Notes: generated from the sequence alone by a model not told the origin. 64,000 nucleotides of DNA from an uncultured Pelagibacteraceae bacterium (GCA_902579115.1 CACHFP010000001.1:248001-312000), one strand, 5' to 3'. Shown: positions 27,868 to 37,809, counted from the first letter of the stretch. A program made the numbers and translations.

Positions 27868-28176
27868 ATGAAAAAATTTTTTTTAGTATTTTTAATTTAC
27901 TTTCTTTTTGTATCCTGTTCCTCAATGAAAGAAGCAGGCCAAGTTTTAAGGAATGAAAAAGTGAAAACTACTGATGAGTTTTTAGTAGAAAAAAAAGAGC
28001 CATTAGTTCTACCTCCAGATTATAAAGAAATACCTGAACCAGGAACTTTAAGTGAAAAAAAACAAAGCGAAGAGGAAAATATTAAAAAAATACTTAATGT
28101 GAACAATGAGTCAAAATCAAGAGCAAAAAGCTCCACAAGCACAGAAGAGTCCATAATAGAAAAAATTCGTAAGTGA
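27868..28176 (+). CDS. DUF3035 family lipoprotein (BamF-like)
   Basis: A 102-residue lipoprotein. A basic, hydrophobic signal (MKKFFLVFLIYFLFVSC) ends in a lipobox with the modified cysteine at about residue 17. The mature part contains KTTDEFLVEKKEPLVLPPDYKEIPEP, the conserved DUF3035 core. In Caulobacter a DUF3035 lipoprotein is a component of the outer-membrane beta-barrel assembly machine (BamF). That role is by family only. It sits three bases after lspA, the enzyme that would mature it. Confidence 0.8.
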   Translation: MKKFFLVFLIYFLFVSCSSMKEAGQVLRNEKVKTTDEFLVEKKEPLVLPPDYKEIPEPGTLSEKKQSEEENIKKILNVNNESKSRAKSSTSTEESIIEKIRK

Positions 28177-29384
28177 AAAACTATAATATTATCAACAAAA
28201 ATTCGATTAGCTCAGATTACTTAAAGCAAGATAATCAGAAAAAATTTTCTCGTAAATTTGATCAAATTTATAAAAACATTTTAAAAACGTTAGACAAGAA
28301 AAAAAATTCTCTACATGTTTTAAGCGAAAGATTCAATTTCAATTTGAAAGACCTTAAAAAATTTAAAAAATTTAAAACAATAGTCATTATTGGAATGGGC
28401 GGGTCAATTCTAGGAAGTGAAGCAATTTTTAATTTTTTAAGCGATAAGATTAAAAAAGAAGTATATTTTTTAGATGATATCGATGAAGTTAAAATTTTAA
28501 AATTAAAAAAAAAAATATTTATGAATAGATCGCTTTTTCTTGTAATATCAAAATCAGGTAACACTATAGAAACACTTGTCAATTTCTTGTCTCTTGGGGT
28601 GATAAAAAAAAATTCAAAAAATATAATTTTAATTTCCGATAAAAAAAATAATAGTTTATATAATCTATCAAAAAAATATAATCTCTGTTTTATTAAACAC
28701 AAAAGTTTTGTCGGGGGCAGGTATTCTGTTTTATCCGAAGTTGGATTGGTTCCAGCCTATCTTTTAGGCTTAAATATCTATAAATTAAGAATTAATTCAA
28801 AAAAATATTTAAAAAAAAATAATATTACTTTTCTAAAAGAGAGCTCTATAAAATTAGCCAATATGATTTCACAGAAAAGATATAATAATTTAATCTTTTT
28901 AAACTATGCTCCTAAACTTGAGAAGTTCCTTTACTGGTGTCAACAGTTGCTTGCTGAAAGTCTAGGTAAAAAAAAAATGGGATTTCTACCTACTATTTCA
29001 AACACTCCTAAGGATCATCATAGTCTCCTTCAACTATACTTAGAAGGGCCAAAAGATAAAATCTTTCATATTTTTAGCTTGGAAGAAAAATCAAAACTTA
29101 AAATTGACACGAAGGTTCTTTCAAATTCAATGAAATATTTAAAAAATAAAACTCTTTTAAAAATTAAAATTGCTCAAAAAAATGCTTTAATTACAGCTTT
29201 CAAAAAGAATAATATTCCCTTTAGGGAAACAATAATTAAAAAAAATGATGAACAAACGTTGGGAGAATTGTTTTCCTACTATATCTTAGAAACAGTTTTA
29301 ATTGGCAAACTAATCAATATAAATCCTTTTGACCAACCAGCAGTCGAACAAGTAAAAAAATTTACAAAAAAAATTCTCACTTGA
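28173..29384 (+). CDS. pgi: glucose-6-phosphate isomerase, short form
   Basis: A 403-residue phosphoglucose isomerase. The sugar-phosphate loops VIIGMGGSILGSEA (about residues 72-85) and ISKSGNTIETL are clear, as are GGRYSVLSEVGL and the C-terminal NPFDQPAVEQVKKF with the catalytic lysine region. It interconverts glucose-6-phosphate and fructose-6-phosphate. It is shorter than the common 450-550 residues and very rich in lysine. The GTG start overlaps the TGA of the lipoprotein gene. The 3' end overlaps convergent rsmD by eight bases. Confidence 0.9.
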   Translation: MKNYNIINKNSISSDYLKQDNQKKFSRKFDQIYKNILKTLDKKKNSLHVLSERFNFNLKDLKKFKKFKTIVIIGMGGSILGSEAIFNFLSDKIKKEVYFLDDIDEVKILKLKKKIFMNRSLFLVISKSGNTIETLVNFLSLGVIKKNSKNIILISDKKNNSLYNLSKKYNLCFIKHKSFVGGRYSVLSEVGLVPAYLLGLNIYKLRINSKKYLKKNNITFLKESSIKLANMISQKRYNNLIFLNYAPKLEKFLYWCQQLLAESLGKKKMGFLPTISNTPKDHHSLLQLYLEGPKDKIFHIFSLEEKSKLKIDTKVLSNSMKYLKNKTLLKIKIAQKNALITAFKKNNIPFRETIIKKNDEQTLGELFSYYILETVLIGKLININPFDQPAVEQVKKFTKKILT

Positions 29385-29934
29385 ATTCCCCAAATATAAT
29401 TTTTGAACGACCATAAATCTTCTCTTTTTTTATATGGATTAAATTTTGGAGTAAATCGTTTGAATCTTTTTCTCTATGAATGACCACTAAATGATATTTA
29501 TCAAAAATTTTGAAATCTTTTATTTTATTTAGATTTTTTAAAAAACTAGCATCTTTATATGGAGGATCTAAAAAAAAAATCTGGTATTTTTCTTTATTAT
29601 TAAAATTTAGTTCCTCAACTTTACTTTGAATAATTTTGGCTTCACTTTTTATTGATAACTTTGATAAATTACTTTTTAAAGTTTTTATCACATTATGGTC
29701 TTCTTCAACAAAAGTTACTCTTTTTGCTCCTCTCGATATACATTCTAACCCAAAGGACCCAAATCCAGAATAAAGATCTAAAACGTTTGCTAATTTAATT
29801 TCCACATCCAAATCTTTGTTATGATCCATCATATTAAATATATTTTCTTTTACTGAGTCCTTGAGAGGTCTTGTTTTAAGTGATTTGATAAAATTTATTG
29901 AATGTCCTTTCAGTTTTCCACTAATTATTCTCAT
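29377..29934 (-). CDS. rsmD: 16S rRNA (guanine-966-N2) methyltransferase
   Basis: A 185-residue SAM-dependent methyltransferase of the RsmD family. It opens MRIISGKLKG, has TRPLKDSVKENIFNM, the SAM loop LDLYSGFGSFGLECISRGA and the catalytic FFLDPPY. It methylates G966 of 16S rRNA during 30S assembly. It overlaps the upstream purD stop by four bases on the same strand and the convergent pgi by eight. Confidence 0.95.
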   Translation of the reverse strand: MRIISGKLKGHSINFIKSLKTRPLKDSVKENIFNMMDHNKDLDVEIKLANVLDLYSGFGSFGLECISRGAKRVTFVEEDHNVIKTLKSNLSKLSIKSEAKIIQSKVEELNFNNKEKYQIFFLDPPYKDASFLKNLNKIKDFKIFDKYHLVVIHREKDSNDLLQNLIHIKKEKIYGRSKIIFGEFK

Positions 29935-31196
29935 TTTTTAATTACTTTCCAACCTATGTCTTTTCTAAATACCCCATAGATCCAATTTAATTTTTTTATA
30001 GATTTAATTATATTCATTCTCATTATTCTATAGTTGTTGCCCAGTGAGGTAAAATTTAGAACACGACCTCCAATAGAGATAATTTTTTTGCTTTCAATTT
30101 TGGTTCCGGCGTGGAAAACAAAATTATTTTTATTTATTTTAATCTTATTTAGATTATTAATTTGAATATTCTTTTTATAATTACTAGGATAGCCTTTTGA
30201 ACATAGAACCACAGTCATACATTTTTGTTTTTTCCATTTAATATTAATTTTTTTAAGTCTATTATTAACTGCGTTTAAAAAAATTTTGACTATATCTGTT
30301 TTTAATCGCGGTAAAATTACCTGACATTCAGGGTCACCCATCCTAACATTATATTCTATTAAATAAGGCTCATTATTTTTAATCATCAATCCAACATATA
30401 AAAAACCTTTGTAGTGTTTTTTTTTATTACTTAATGCATTCAACGTCGGCCTTACGATCTTATTTATGATTTTTTTTTCAAGCTTCCTGTTAATAATTGG
30501 TGCAGGAGAATAAGCACCCATACCACCGGTGTTTGGCCCTTTATCCTTTTCTTTCAAGCGTTTGTGGTCTTGAGCTGAACCAAAATATCTAAAACTATAT
30601 TTATCAACTACTAAAAAATAACTTGCTTCTTCTCCATCCAAGAATTCTTCTAAAACAAGTTTTTTTGATGATTTGAACTTTCCTTTAAATATTTCTTTTG
30701 AGATATTTAAAACATGTTTTTTTGTTTTGCAAATTGTAACACCTTTTCCAGCAGCAAGGCCATCTGCTTTAACAACTAATGGTAAGTTAGTTTTCTCTAA
30801 AAATTTTTTTACATGTTTTTCATTTTTACATACTGTGAACTTCGCTGTAGGAATATTATTTAGTTTACATAATCTCTTCATAAATGCCTTTGATCCCTCA
30901 AGTTTAGAAGCATATTTATTTGGACCAAATACCTTGACTTTATTTTTTATAAGAAAATCTACTAAACCTTTTACCAAAGGTTCTTCAGGTCCTACGACTA
31001 CTAGGTCAATTTTTTGAGTTTTTATTGATTTCAATAGAATCTTAAAATCTAGAATATCAAGATTAATATTTTTTGCGATTGCTGATGTACCTGCATTACC
31101 AGGATAACATATAATTTTATTTGCTAATTTTGACTCAAAAATTTTCTGACACAAAGCATGTTCTCGACCACCACTACCTATTAATCCAATGTTCAT
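29931..31196 (-). CDS. purD: phosphoribosylamine-glycine ligase
   Basis: A 421-residue GAR synthetase. It opens MNIGLIGSGGREHAL, includes VVGPEEPLVKG, the ATP-grasp segment LPLVVKADGLAAGKGV, and GGMGAYSPAP. I set the start at the ATG at 31196. The open frame extends 22 residues upstream, but the extra stretch is unlike the family and would overlap the divergent DUF2093 gene. It makes glycinamide ribonucleotide in purine synthesis. The divergent gene starts 28 bp away. Confidence 0.95.
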   Translation of the reverse strand: MNIGLIGSGGREHALCQKIFESKLANKIICYPGNAGTSAIAKNINLDILDFKILLKSIKTQKIDLVVVGPEEPLVKGLVDFLIKNKVKVFGPNKYASKLEGSKAFMKRLCKLNNIPTAKFTVCKNEKHVKKFLEKTNLPLVVKADGLAAGKGVTICKTKKHVLNISKEIFKGKFKSSKKLVLEEFLDGEEASYFLVVDKYSFRYFGSAQDHKRLKEKDKGPNTGGMGAYSPAPIINRKLEKKIINKIVRPTLNALSNKKKHYKGFLYVGLMIKNNEPYLIEYNVRMGDPECQVILPRLKTDIVKIFLNAVNNRLKKINIKWKKQKCMTVVLCSKGYPSNYKKNIQINNLNKIKINKNNFVFHAGTKIESKKIISIGGRVLNFTSLGNNYRIMRMNIIKSIKKLNWIYGVFRKDIGWKVIKK

Positions 31197-31224
31197 GTTA
31201 AATAATATATTGTATAGTTTATTG

Positions 31225-31419
31225 ATGATTAAAAAAAAAGCCAAACTTATATTTAAACACAACTCTTTTGATATTGTTGAAAATGGGGATTATGTATTGT
31301 GTGCGATTTCAGGAAAAGAAATCTTACTAAAAGATCTTAATTATTGGAATGTCGAATTACAAGAAGCTTACTTTTCAGCTAAAGAGGCAAATGAAAGATA
31401 TAAAAATTTAGGAAAATGA
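31225..31419 (+). CDS. DUF2093 family protein
   Basis: A 64-residue protein of a small, mainly alphaproteobacterial family. Recognisable parts are a KLIFKHNSFDIVENGDYVLCAISGK-like beta-region (basic N-terminus, single Cys in VLCAISG) and the highly conserved LNYWNVELQEAYFSA. Its function is unknown. I set the start at the ATG at 31225; a longer frame from 31189 would run into the divergent purD gene. It ends eight bases before the convergent lpxL. Confidence 0.85.
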   Translation: MIKKKAKLIFKHNSFDIVENGDYVLCAISGKEILLKDLNYWNVELQEAYFSAKEANERYKNLGK

Positions 31420-31427
31420 CTACAAGG

Positions 31428-32285
31428 TTACTTCCATCTATTGTGAGTCCAAATCCACTGATAAGGATTATCAACAATCATCTCTTCAAGCACTTCATTT
31501 AATCTTTTACTCATTTCAACTGTATTTTTATAATTTGAATAGTTTATTTCCTCTAAAAATTTTATTTTAAATTTATTATCATTTAGCCTTTTAATAAAAA
31601 CGGGGATTACTGGTAATTTATATTTAATCGCTAGTTGAGCAGGTAATGTTGTTGTTAAAGCAGGCTTATTAAATAAATCTATTCTTTCACCCTCACTTAC
31701 TCTTTGATCAATCATTAAAGCAATACAATGATTTTTCTTAATATACTCAATGGCCTCCCTAACACCATTGATACCCTTTTTTATTTGATTTTTACAAATA
31801 TACTTCTTTCTTAAATATTCCATAAAAGGATTTAAGAAATAATTATTGAGAGGTCTATATATTGTAGCAAGCTTGATATTCATCTTGGTCATTTCCATAG
31901 ACATAAGCTCATAATTTGCAAAATGACCTGAGATAAAAACAGCTGGTTTGTTATTGTTAATTATTTCGATTAAGTTTTCTTTTCCTTCAATATTGATATG
32001 TGAATTGTTATTCCTAAAAGAATTTAAAAAAATATACTCAATAAAAGTCATCCCATAGTTTTCCCACATGTTGGAGATAATTTTTTCTTTGTTCTCTGTA
32101 GAAATATTTTTAGAAAAATTGTGAATATTGTCCTCAATTATTTTTCTGGATTTCAAAAAAGGGGCAATTTTTGAAAAAAAATAAGAGAAAAATTTTCTAC
32201 TTAAATTTAAACCAATTATCCTGCCAATTATAAAAAAAGAATAAACAAAAAAAGATTGAAATAAATATTTAAAAAATTTTATCAT
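31428..32285 (-). CDS. lpxL: lipid A biosynthesis acyltransferase (LpxL/HtrB family)
   Basis: A 285-residue late acyltransferase. It has an N-terminal membrane segment and the catalytic HX4E motif as HFANYE (H121, E126), followed by the conserved region around MIDQRVSEGERIDLF. It adds a secondary acyl chain to Kdo-lipid A at the inner membrane. It is the last gene of the ubiA-msbA-waaA-lpxK-lpxL run and overlaps lpxK by 17 bp. Whether it acts at the 2' or 3' position cannot be told. Confidence 0.88.
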   Translation of the reverse strand: MIKFFKYLFQSFFVYSFFIIGRIIGLNLSRKFFSYFFSKIAPFLKSRKIIEDNIHNFSKNISTENKEKIISNMWENYGMTFIEYIFLNSFRNNNSHINIEGKENLIEIINNNKPAVFISGHFANYELMSMEMTKMNIKLATIYRPLNNYFLNPFMEYLRKKYICKNQIKKGINGVREAIEYIKKNHCIALMIDQRVSEGERIDLFNKPALTTTLPAQLAIKYKLPVIPVFIKRLNDNKFKIKFLEEINYSNYKNTVEMSKRLNEVLEEMIVDNPYQWIWTHNRWK

Positions 32286-33210
32286 TTAATTTTAAGATCT
32301 TCTTTACTAATTCCTCTTGTTTTTCAATTTTTAAACTAACTTTAAGGAATTTAATATTTGGAATATTATAATCAACTATTTTATAATAATCTTTTTCTGT
32401 CATTATAATTTGACACTTTTCTTGCTTAGATTTTCTAATAATTTCTGAGATTTCTGAATTTTTAAATTTGTAATGGTCTGGATAAATCAATTTTTTAATT
32501 ACATTTAGATTATTCTCTTTAAGAATACTAAAAAAATTTTCAGGGTTTCCTATTCCTGCTAACGCAATTAACTTTTTATTTTTAAATTCTTCTAAGTTTA
32601 CAGGATGGTATTTTGAATAATATATATCTATGTCTTTATTTTCTTTTACGATTTGTTGCTCAAAATCTTTATTTTTTTTTCCATTTATAATTACTATTTG
32701 AGCATTTTTGAGTGCTTTTAAGTCTTCTCTCAAAGGTCCTGCGGGAAAAATTAAACCATTTCCAAATTGCTGATTTGCATTAAAACACAGAATGTTTAAA
32801 TTACTCTTTATTCTATAGTCTTGAAATCCATCATCTAATACTGCAAACTCGTATCCGTGTTTTTGAGCATTAATTATACCTTTAACTCTATTTTTATTTA
32901 AAATTAAATTATTGAAATATTTTTTAATTAACAAATGTTCATCAGAGTGGTTTTTATAGAATTTTCTAATAATTGCTACTTTTTTTCCTTTATTTGTAAG
33001 TTCATTTGCTATTAAAAGTGACGTTGGAGTTTTACCAGTCCCCCCTATATAAATGTTACCAATACATATTACTTGCAATTTAAAATTATATTTTTTTGTA
33101 ATATTTTTTTTTAAAAAGATAAATAATTTGGTAATAAAAGTAAGTGGTATTAGTACTTTCACAAAGAAACTTTTTTCAGTATCCCAAAATTTTGGTTTAA
33201 TTATTTTCAT
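32269..33210 (-). CDS. lpxK: tetraacyldisaccharide 4'-kinase
   Basis: A 313-residue LpxK. A short membrane-associated N-terminus precedes the Walker A motif GGTGKT (residues 56-61) in VICIGNIYIGGTGKTP. The AVLDDGFQD motif and the LREDL segment are also present. It phosphorylates the lipid A disaccharide at 4'. It overlaps waaA by 14 bp and lpxL by 17 bp, so the lipid A steps are translationally coupled. Confidence 0.94.
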   Translation of the reverse strand: MKIIKPKFWDTEKSFFVKVLIPLTFITKLFIFLKKNITKKYNFKLQVICIGNIYIGGTGKTPTSLLIANELTNKGKKVAIIRKFYKNHSDEHLLIKKYFNNLILNKNRVKGIINAQKHGYEFAVLDDGFQDYRIKSNLNILCFNANQQFGNGLIFPAGPLREDLKALKNAQIVIINGKKNKDFEQQIVKENKDIDIYYSKYHPVNLEEFKNKKLIALAGIGNPENFFSILKENNLNVIKKLIYPDHYKFKNSEISEIIRKSKQEKCQIIMTEKDYYKIVDYNIPNIKFLKVSLKIEKQEELVKKILKLNDKIF

Positions 33211-34480
33211 TGAATAAAAAATTATTTATGCTTTTCATATTATTGTCTAAAGTTTGTTGACCTAAGATATCCAAAAATGAAGAATTATTTTTTTTCTCAT
33301 ATGCAAAATTTTTAAAATCAAATAATAATTTAATAGTCAATTCGTTTGAATTATTAACTAATTGTGAAATTTTATTTTGTGCTAACATCTCATAAATTTC
33401 CTGGAAATTATAAACGTAAGGACCGTGGTATATTTTGCAACCTAGTTTGGCTGCATCAATCGGATTCTGGCCAGAGTTTTGATGTAAACTTTTTACTAAA
33501 GACTTTCCTATAAATACGCTCTTAGCGTATTTAAAATATTCCGATAGAACTCCAAAAGAGTTAATTATTATTACTTCTTTTTCACTATCGATCAAATCAT
33601 TTTTCTTTAATATTTGGCTTTTTATTTGAAACTTATCGCACAATTTTTTTATATCATCAGATCTATTTATATGTCTTGGCGCAATTATTGTTAAAATTTC
33701 GCTAAATTTTTTTTTGATTTCTAAATGTGCTTTAAGGAGTATTTTTTCCTCTCCTTCGTGAGTGCTTGCAGCAAACCAAAATTTTTTTTTACTAAGTAAA
33801 TTTTCATTATTATTTTCAATTTTATCTTTTGAAATTTTTCCAACTAATTTTAGATTTCCAGAATTGATGATATTCTTTGCTTTGAAACTTTCTAAGTATT
33901 TTGAAGTTTCTAAATTTGATGAAATACAAATATCAAAAGCACTAAAGATTTTCACTGCAAATTGATCAATTAACTTCCATTTTTTAAAAGATTTATTAGT
34001 AATTCTGGCATTAAGCAAACCAAGTGGTATTTTTTTTTCTTTAGCGCAAAGTATTAAATTTGGCCAAATTTCAGAATCAACTAAAAAAATTGCATCAGGT
34101 TTCCACAATGAAATAAATTTTTTTATGATGAAATTTACATCTATTGGGAAAAATCTATGTTTTGCATTCTTAATTTTTTTCAATTCTTCCTTTGCTATAA
34201 TGCTTGAACTTAAAGTTACAGTTGTAATTAAAAACTCTAAATTTTCTTTTCTTTTATTTAATTCCTCTAATACTGGTATAATGCTTTTTAGCTCTCCAAT
34301 ACTTGCTGCATGAAACCATATAAGCTTAGAATTAGAAATTTTTAAAACATTAAAATTTTTCGCAAATATTTTTTCTTTATATCTGTATTGATGTTCTTTA
34401 CCTTTAATTTTTCTTAAATAGATTAAAAATATCAAAATCGGATAAAGAAAATTAGTAACAACCCTATATAAGAATATCAT
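33197..34480 (-). CDS. waaA: 3-deoxy-D-manno-octulosonic acid transferase
   Basis: A 427-residue GT30 glycosyltransferase with an N-terminal membrane anchor (about residues 5-22). Family parts are WFHAASIGELKSIIPVL, PDAIFLVDSEIWPNL and, in the C-terminal domain, SLVKSLHQNSGQNPIDAA. It transfers Kdo from CMP-Kdo (made by KdsB, at 9467-10204) to lipid IVA. It lies between msbA (two bases upstream) and lpxK (14-bp overlap). Confidence 0.94.
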   Translation of the reverse strand: MIFLYRVVTNFLYPILIFLIYLRKIKGKEHQYRYKEKIFAKNFNVLKISNSKLIWFHAASIGELKSIIPVLEELNKRKENLEFLITTVTLSSSIIAKEELKKIKNAKHRFFPIDVNFIIKKFISLWKPDAIFLVDSEIWPNLILCAKEKKIPLGLLNARITNKSFKKWKLIDQFAVKIFSAFDICISSNLETSKYLESFKAKNIINSGNLKLVGKISKDKIENNNENLLSKKKFWFAASTHEGEEKILLKAHLEIKKKFSEILTIIAPRHINRSDDIKKLCDKFQIKSQILKKNDLIDSEKEVIIINSFGVLSEYFKYAKSVFIGKSLVKSLHQNSGQNPIDAAKLGCKIYHGPYVYNFQEIYEMLAQNKISQLVNNSNELTIKLLFDFKNFAYEKKNNSSFLDILGQQTLDNNMKSINNFLFNENN

Positions 34481-34482
34481 TA

Positions 34483-36225
34483 TTATTGGAGTTGTTTTTT
34501 ATATAGAGAGTTATATTCCTCACAATTTTTTAAAAGGTAGTCGTGATTACCAGAGTCTACTATACTTCCGCTTTTAAAAACAAATATTTTGTCTGCATTG
34601 TGAATAGTTGATAATCTGTGTGCAATTACTATTGTAGTTTTATTTTTAATTAAATTATTAATAGCATTTTGAACAATTCTTTCTGACTCTGCATCAAGTG
34701 ATGAAGTCGCTTCATCCAACAAAATAATTGGTGAGTTTTTAATTATTGCTCGTGCAATTGATATTCTCTGCTTTTGTCCACCTGAAAGCTTAACTCCGTT
34801 CTCTCCAACGTAACTCTCAAATTTATCAGGTAATTTATTTATAAATTCGTCTGCAGCAGAAAATTCACATGCTTTTTCTATTTCTTTCTGAGAGGCTTCA
34901 GGGTTTGCATATGCAATATTATTTTTTATCGTATCATCAAATAGAAAAATATCTTGGCTTACTAAAGCCATTTGTTTTCTAAGAGATTTCAATTTGACTT
35001 TTCTAATATCTTGCCCGTCTATTTTGATATCCCCAGTCTGAGGATCATAAAACCTTGGAATTAAATTTATTATAGTACTTTTTCCCGCTCCACTTTGTCC
35101 TACTAAAGCTGAGATTTTACCTCCCTCAATTTTCATATTGATGTTCTTTATGGCCTTTTCATTAGTATTATCATATTTAAAATTAACGTTATTAAATTCC
35201 AAATTACATTTGCTTAGATTTAAATAAGGAAAATTATCGAAATTTTTAATATGAATAGGTTTATCAATAACATTAAAAATTCTTTTTGAAGCAGTTGCAC
35301 CTTGATAAATAGCCATATTTATTGTCGCTAGAGATCTTATCGGCTGGTAAGCAAGCATCATAGCGGCCAGAAAAGAAAAAAAATTGTTAACTTCAAGCTC
35401 TCCTGAATTAATCAATTTACCAGAATAAAATATAAAACCTGCAATCATTATCCCTGTTAGTGTCTCCATAATTGGTGCAGCTCTTATAATTAAAGCGGCC
35501 AACCTAATATTTTTATTTACTAGCTGAGAAATAACTTCATCTGAATTTTTTTCCTCAACTTCCTCTTTTTGATAAACTCTAATCATTTTTGATGCTCTAA
35601 AAATATCAGTCAAAAAAGTTACAAGTTTTCCAGAAATTTCACTAGCTTGTTTAGTAGCTTTTCCTACCTTTTGACCAAGATTTTTTGCAAATCCTGCAGC
35701 TAATGGAATCATTATCATCGCAAATAAAGCTAATTTCCAATTTTGGTAAAACATGACACCAACTAAAAAAATAATTGAAAAAGAGTCTTTCATAATATTT
35801 AGCACAGCAGTACTTACTAGATTATGTACCTGGCCGGCATCGAACATCATATTTGAAATATATTTTCCTGAGTGTCTCGAATCTAAAGTTTGAATATCAG
35901 AAAATAATATAGATCTTGCTATTTTTTTTTGAATTTCACCTGAAACAATATTTCCAACTTTAAGAATATTTAATCTTGCAAAATATAAAGAAACACCTTT
36001 AGTAGAAAAAGCTAAAACAATCGCAATAGGAATCAGCCAAGCTAAAGTTTGATCTTTTTCAACAAATATTTTTTTTACAGCCGGATCTAATAACCATGCA
36101 GTAGCAGAGGTAGAGCCAGCTACTAAAATTGATAGAAATAAACAAAATAGGATAGTTTTTAAATGAAACTTTACATAATCATTATAAAGTCTTCTCAAAA
36201 TAATTTTTAACTCTTCAAATTCCAT
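34483..36225 (-). CDS. msbA: lipid A export ABC transporter (MsbA-like)
   Basis: A 580-residue half-transporter. Six helices form the N-terminal ABC exporter domain. The ATPase domain has Walker A LVGQSGAGKST, the signature LSGGQKQR and Walker B IILLDEATSSLD. The H-loop is IAHRLST. It should flip lipid A-core across the inner membrane as a homodimer. The neighbours (waaA, lpxK, lpxL) support lipid A rather than drug export. It starts three bases after ubiA ends. Confidence 0.93.
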   Translation of the reverse strand: MEFEELKIILRRLYNDYVKFHLKTILFCLFLSILVAGSTSATAWLLDPAVKKIFVEKDQTLAWLIPIAIVLAFSTKGVSLYFARLNILKVGNIVSGEIQKKIARSILFSDIQTLDSRHSGKYISNMMFDAGQVHNLVSTAVLNIMKDSFSIIFLVGVMFYQNWKLALFAMIMIPLAAGFAKNLGQKVGKATKQASEISGKLVTFLTDIFRASKMIRVYQKEEVEEKNSDEVISQLVNKNIRLAALIIRAAPIMETLTGIMIAGFIFYSGKLINSGELEVNNFFSFLAAMMLAYQPIRSLATINMAIYQGATASKRIFNVIDKPIHIKNFDNFPYLNLSKCNLEFNNVNFKYDNTNEKAIKNINMKIEGGKISALVGQSGAGKSTIINLIPRFYDPQTGDIKIDGQDIRKVKLKSLRKQMALVSQDIFLFDDTIKNNIAYANPEASQKEIEKACEFSAADEFINKLPDKFESYVGENGVKLSGGQKQRISIARAIIKNSPIILLDEATSSLDAESERIVQNAINNLIKNKTTIVIAHRLSTIHNADKIFVFKSGSIVDSGNHDYLLKNCEEYNSLYKKQLQ

Positions 36226-36228
36226 AAT

Positions 36229-37086
36229 TTAAATTAAGGTTAATGATAAAAACAAAATAAAGCCAGAAAAGTTATTCATTTTAAAGGTTTCTAAACAACT
36301 TGATGGTTTTTTTTGCTCAAAATTAAATAATTGATAAATTAAACTTAAAAAAAAGATAATTAAAATAAGTGTTGAAATATTGACACCTAGTTTTTCAAAA
36401 TTTAACCAGACAAGTGATAATGCACTTATTAAATAGCATGTAGTTACAAATAATTTCATTTTATCTTTAAATTTAATAGAAGTAGATTTTAAACCAATTA
36501 TTTCATCATCCGACATATCTTGAGCTCCGTAAATGGTGTCATAACCCAATGTCCAAAATATGGCTGATATGTAGAGTAAAATAATATCATAAGACAATTG
36601 AAATCCCATTGCACACCAAGCCATTATTATTCCCCAATTAAAAGTGAGACCTAAAAATAATTGAGGCCAGTATGTTATTCTTTTCATAAATGGGTACGAA
36701 AAAGCCAAAAACATTGAGCCGAACCCAAGAATTATAGTTAAATTATTGAATTGAATTAAAATAATTAATGCTAAAACACAAAGTGCTATTACGTATACAA
36801 TGGATTGTTGTATAGATATTTTTCCTGATGCTATTGGTCTGGTTTTAGTTCTGTTTACCTTTTTATCAAAATCCCTATCAACAATATCATTAAAAATACA
36901 TCCAGCACTTCTCATTAAAACTGAACCCAGAAAAAATAACAACAAAAAATGAACGAAAGAGTTTATATCTTTGTTTAAACTATAAGCATAAGCCAATCCC
37001 CATGAACATGGCCAAAATAAAAGCATAAAACCAATTGGTTTGTTTAACCTTGTTAATTCTATGAAAATTTTTAAATGGTTCATCAA
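36229..37086 (-). CDS. ubiA: 4-hydroxybenzoate polyprenyltransferase
   Basis: A 285-residue membrane prenyltransferase with about eight helices. The first Asp-rich motif is NDIVDRDFD (residues 66-74) and the second is in DTIYGAQDMSDDEIIG. The N-terminus RLNKPIGFMLLFWPCSWGL is typical of UbiA rather than of haem O synthase. It prenylates 4-hydroxybenzoate in ubiquinone synthesis. It is first in the run leading to msbA and is divergent from the DUF2721 gene across 50 bp that include a GATTC site (37127-37131). Confidence 0.93.
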   Translation of the reverse strand: MMNHLKIFIELTRLNKPIGFMLLFWPCSWGLAYAYSLNKDINSFVHFLLLFFLGSVLMRSAGCIFNDIVDRDFDKKVNRTKTRPIASGKISIQQSIVYVIALCVLALIILIQFNNLTIILGFGSMFLAFSYPFMKRITYWPQLFLGLTFNWGIIMAWCAMGFQLSYDIILLYISAIFWTLGYDTIYGAQDMSDDEIIGLKSTSIKFKDKMKLFVTTCYLISALSLVWLNFEKLGVNISTLILIIFFLSLIYQLFNFEQKKPSSCLETFKMNNFSGFILFLSLTLI

Positions 37087-37136
37087 ATATTACTTGTAAA
37101 TATCAAACACTATCTTCATAATCAATTTGATTCGGT

Positions 37137-37547
37137 ATGGATATTGATTACACAGTCGCTGCATTAATGTTCCCAGCAATTCCTTTAATGATGACTATGT
37201 ATAGCAATCGTTTCCATACTCTTAGCGCGTTAATCCGTCAGCTTCATGACAAATTTACTTTCGAAGAAAAAGTTCCACCAGAATTAGAAAAACAACTTCA
37301 TGTTTTAAATAAAAGAACTAATTATCTTAAATATGTAATGGGTTTTTCATCTTTTGGATTTCTTTTTAATATGCTTACAGTATTACTTTTATATTTGGAT
37401 TTAACATTTTTTGCTAGGTCAAGTTTTGCGTTGTGCTGCGTATGCATGATAATTTCAATCTTCTTATTTTTACAAGAAGTTAGAATGTCTAATGAAGCAT
37501 TAAAATATCACCTTAGTGATATGGATTCTATGAAAAAAGATTTATAA
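37137..37547 (+). CDS. DUF2721 family membrane protein
   Basis: A 136-residue protein with three hydrophobic helices (about residues 6-24, 63-85 and 90-112) separated by a charged loop containing LHVLNKRTNYLKY. The pattern SNRFHTLSALIRQLH followed by two helices and a short acidic tail matches the DUF2721 family. Its function is unknown. It stands alone between divergent ubiA and a convergent DUF1289 gene one base away. Confidence 0.8.
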   Translation: MDIDYTVAALMFPAIPLMMTMYSNRFHTLSALIRQLHDKFTFEEKVPPELEKQLHVLNKRTNYLKYVMGFSSFGFLFNMLTVLLLYLDLTFFARSSFALCCVCMIISIFLFLQEVRMSNEALKYHLSDMDSMKKDL

Positions 37548-37548
37548 A

Positions 37549-37809
37549 TTATCCCTCTAAAAGTTTTTTTTTAAAAAGTGAAATTCCTTGCTTTAATTTA
37601 TAATTATAGGAATCCTCAAAAGTGCTTAATTGCCAACCCTTCATTCGCGATTTAATTTTCTTAATATTTTCTAATTTCCATTCCTCACTTACATTTTCAT
37701 CTTTCCACTGTTTTTTTTCTTCGTTAGTTCTTGCACACCCATAGCAGAAGCCGGTTATTGGATCAGTTTTACAAATACTTATACAAGGAGAAATAATTTT
37801 TTTTAACAT
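37549..37809 (-). CDS. DUF1289 family cysteine-rich protein
   Basis: An 86-residue protein. It opens with SPCISICKTDPITGFCYGCARTNEE, the four-cysteine DUF1289 signature (C at about residues 8, 12, 22 and 25), followed by a W-containing helix. The cysteines suggest a metal site. No function is established. It overlaps the quinone oxidoreductase by one base and is the last gene of the 40573-37549 run. Confidence 0.88.
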   Translation of the reverse strand: MLKKIISPCISICKTDPITGFCYGCARTNEEKKQWKDENVSEEWKLENIKKIKSRMKGWQLSTFEDSYNYKLKQGISLFKKKLLEG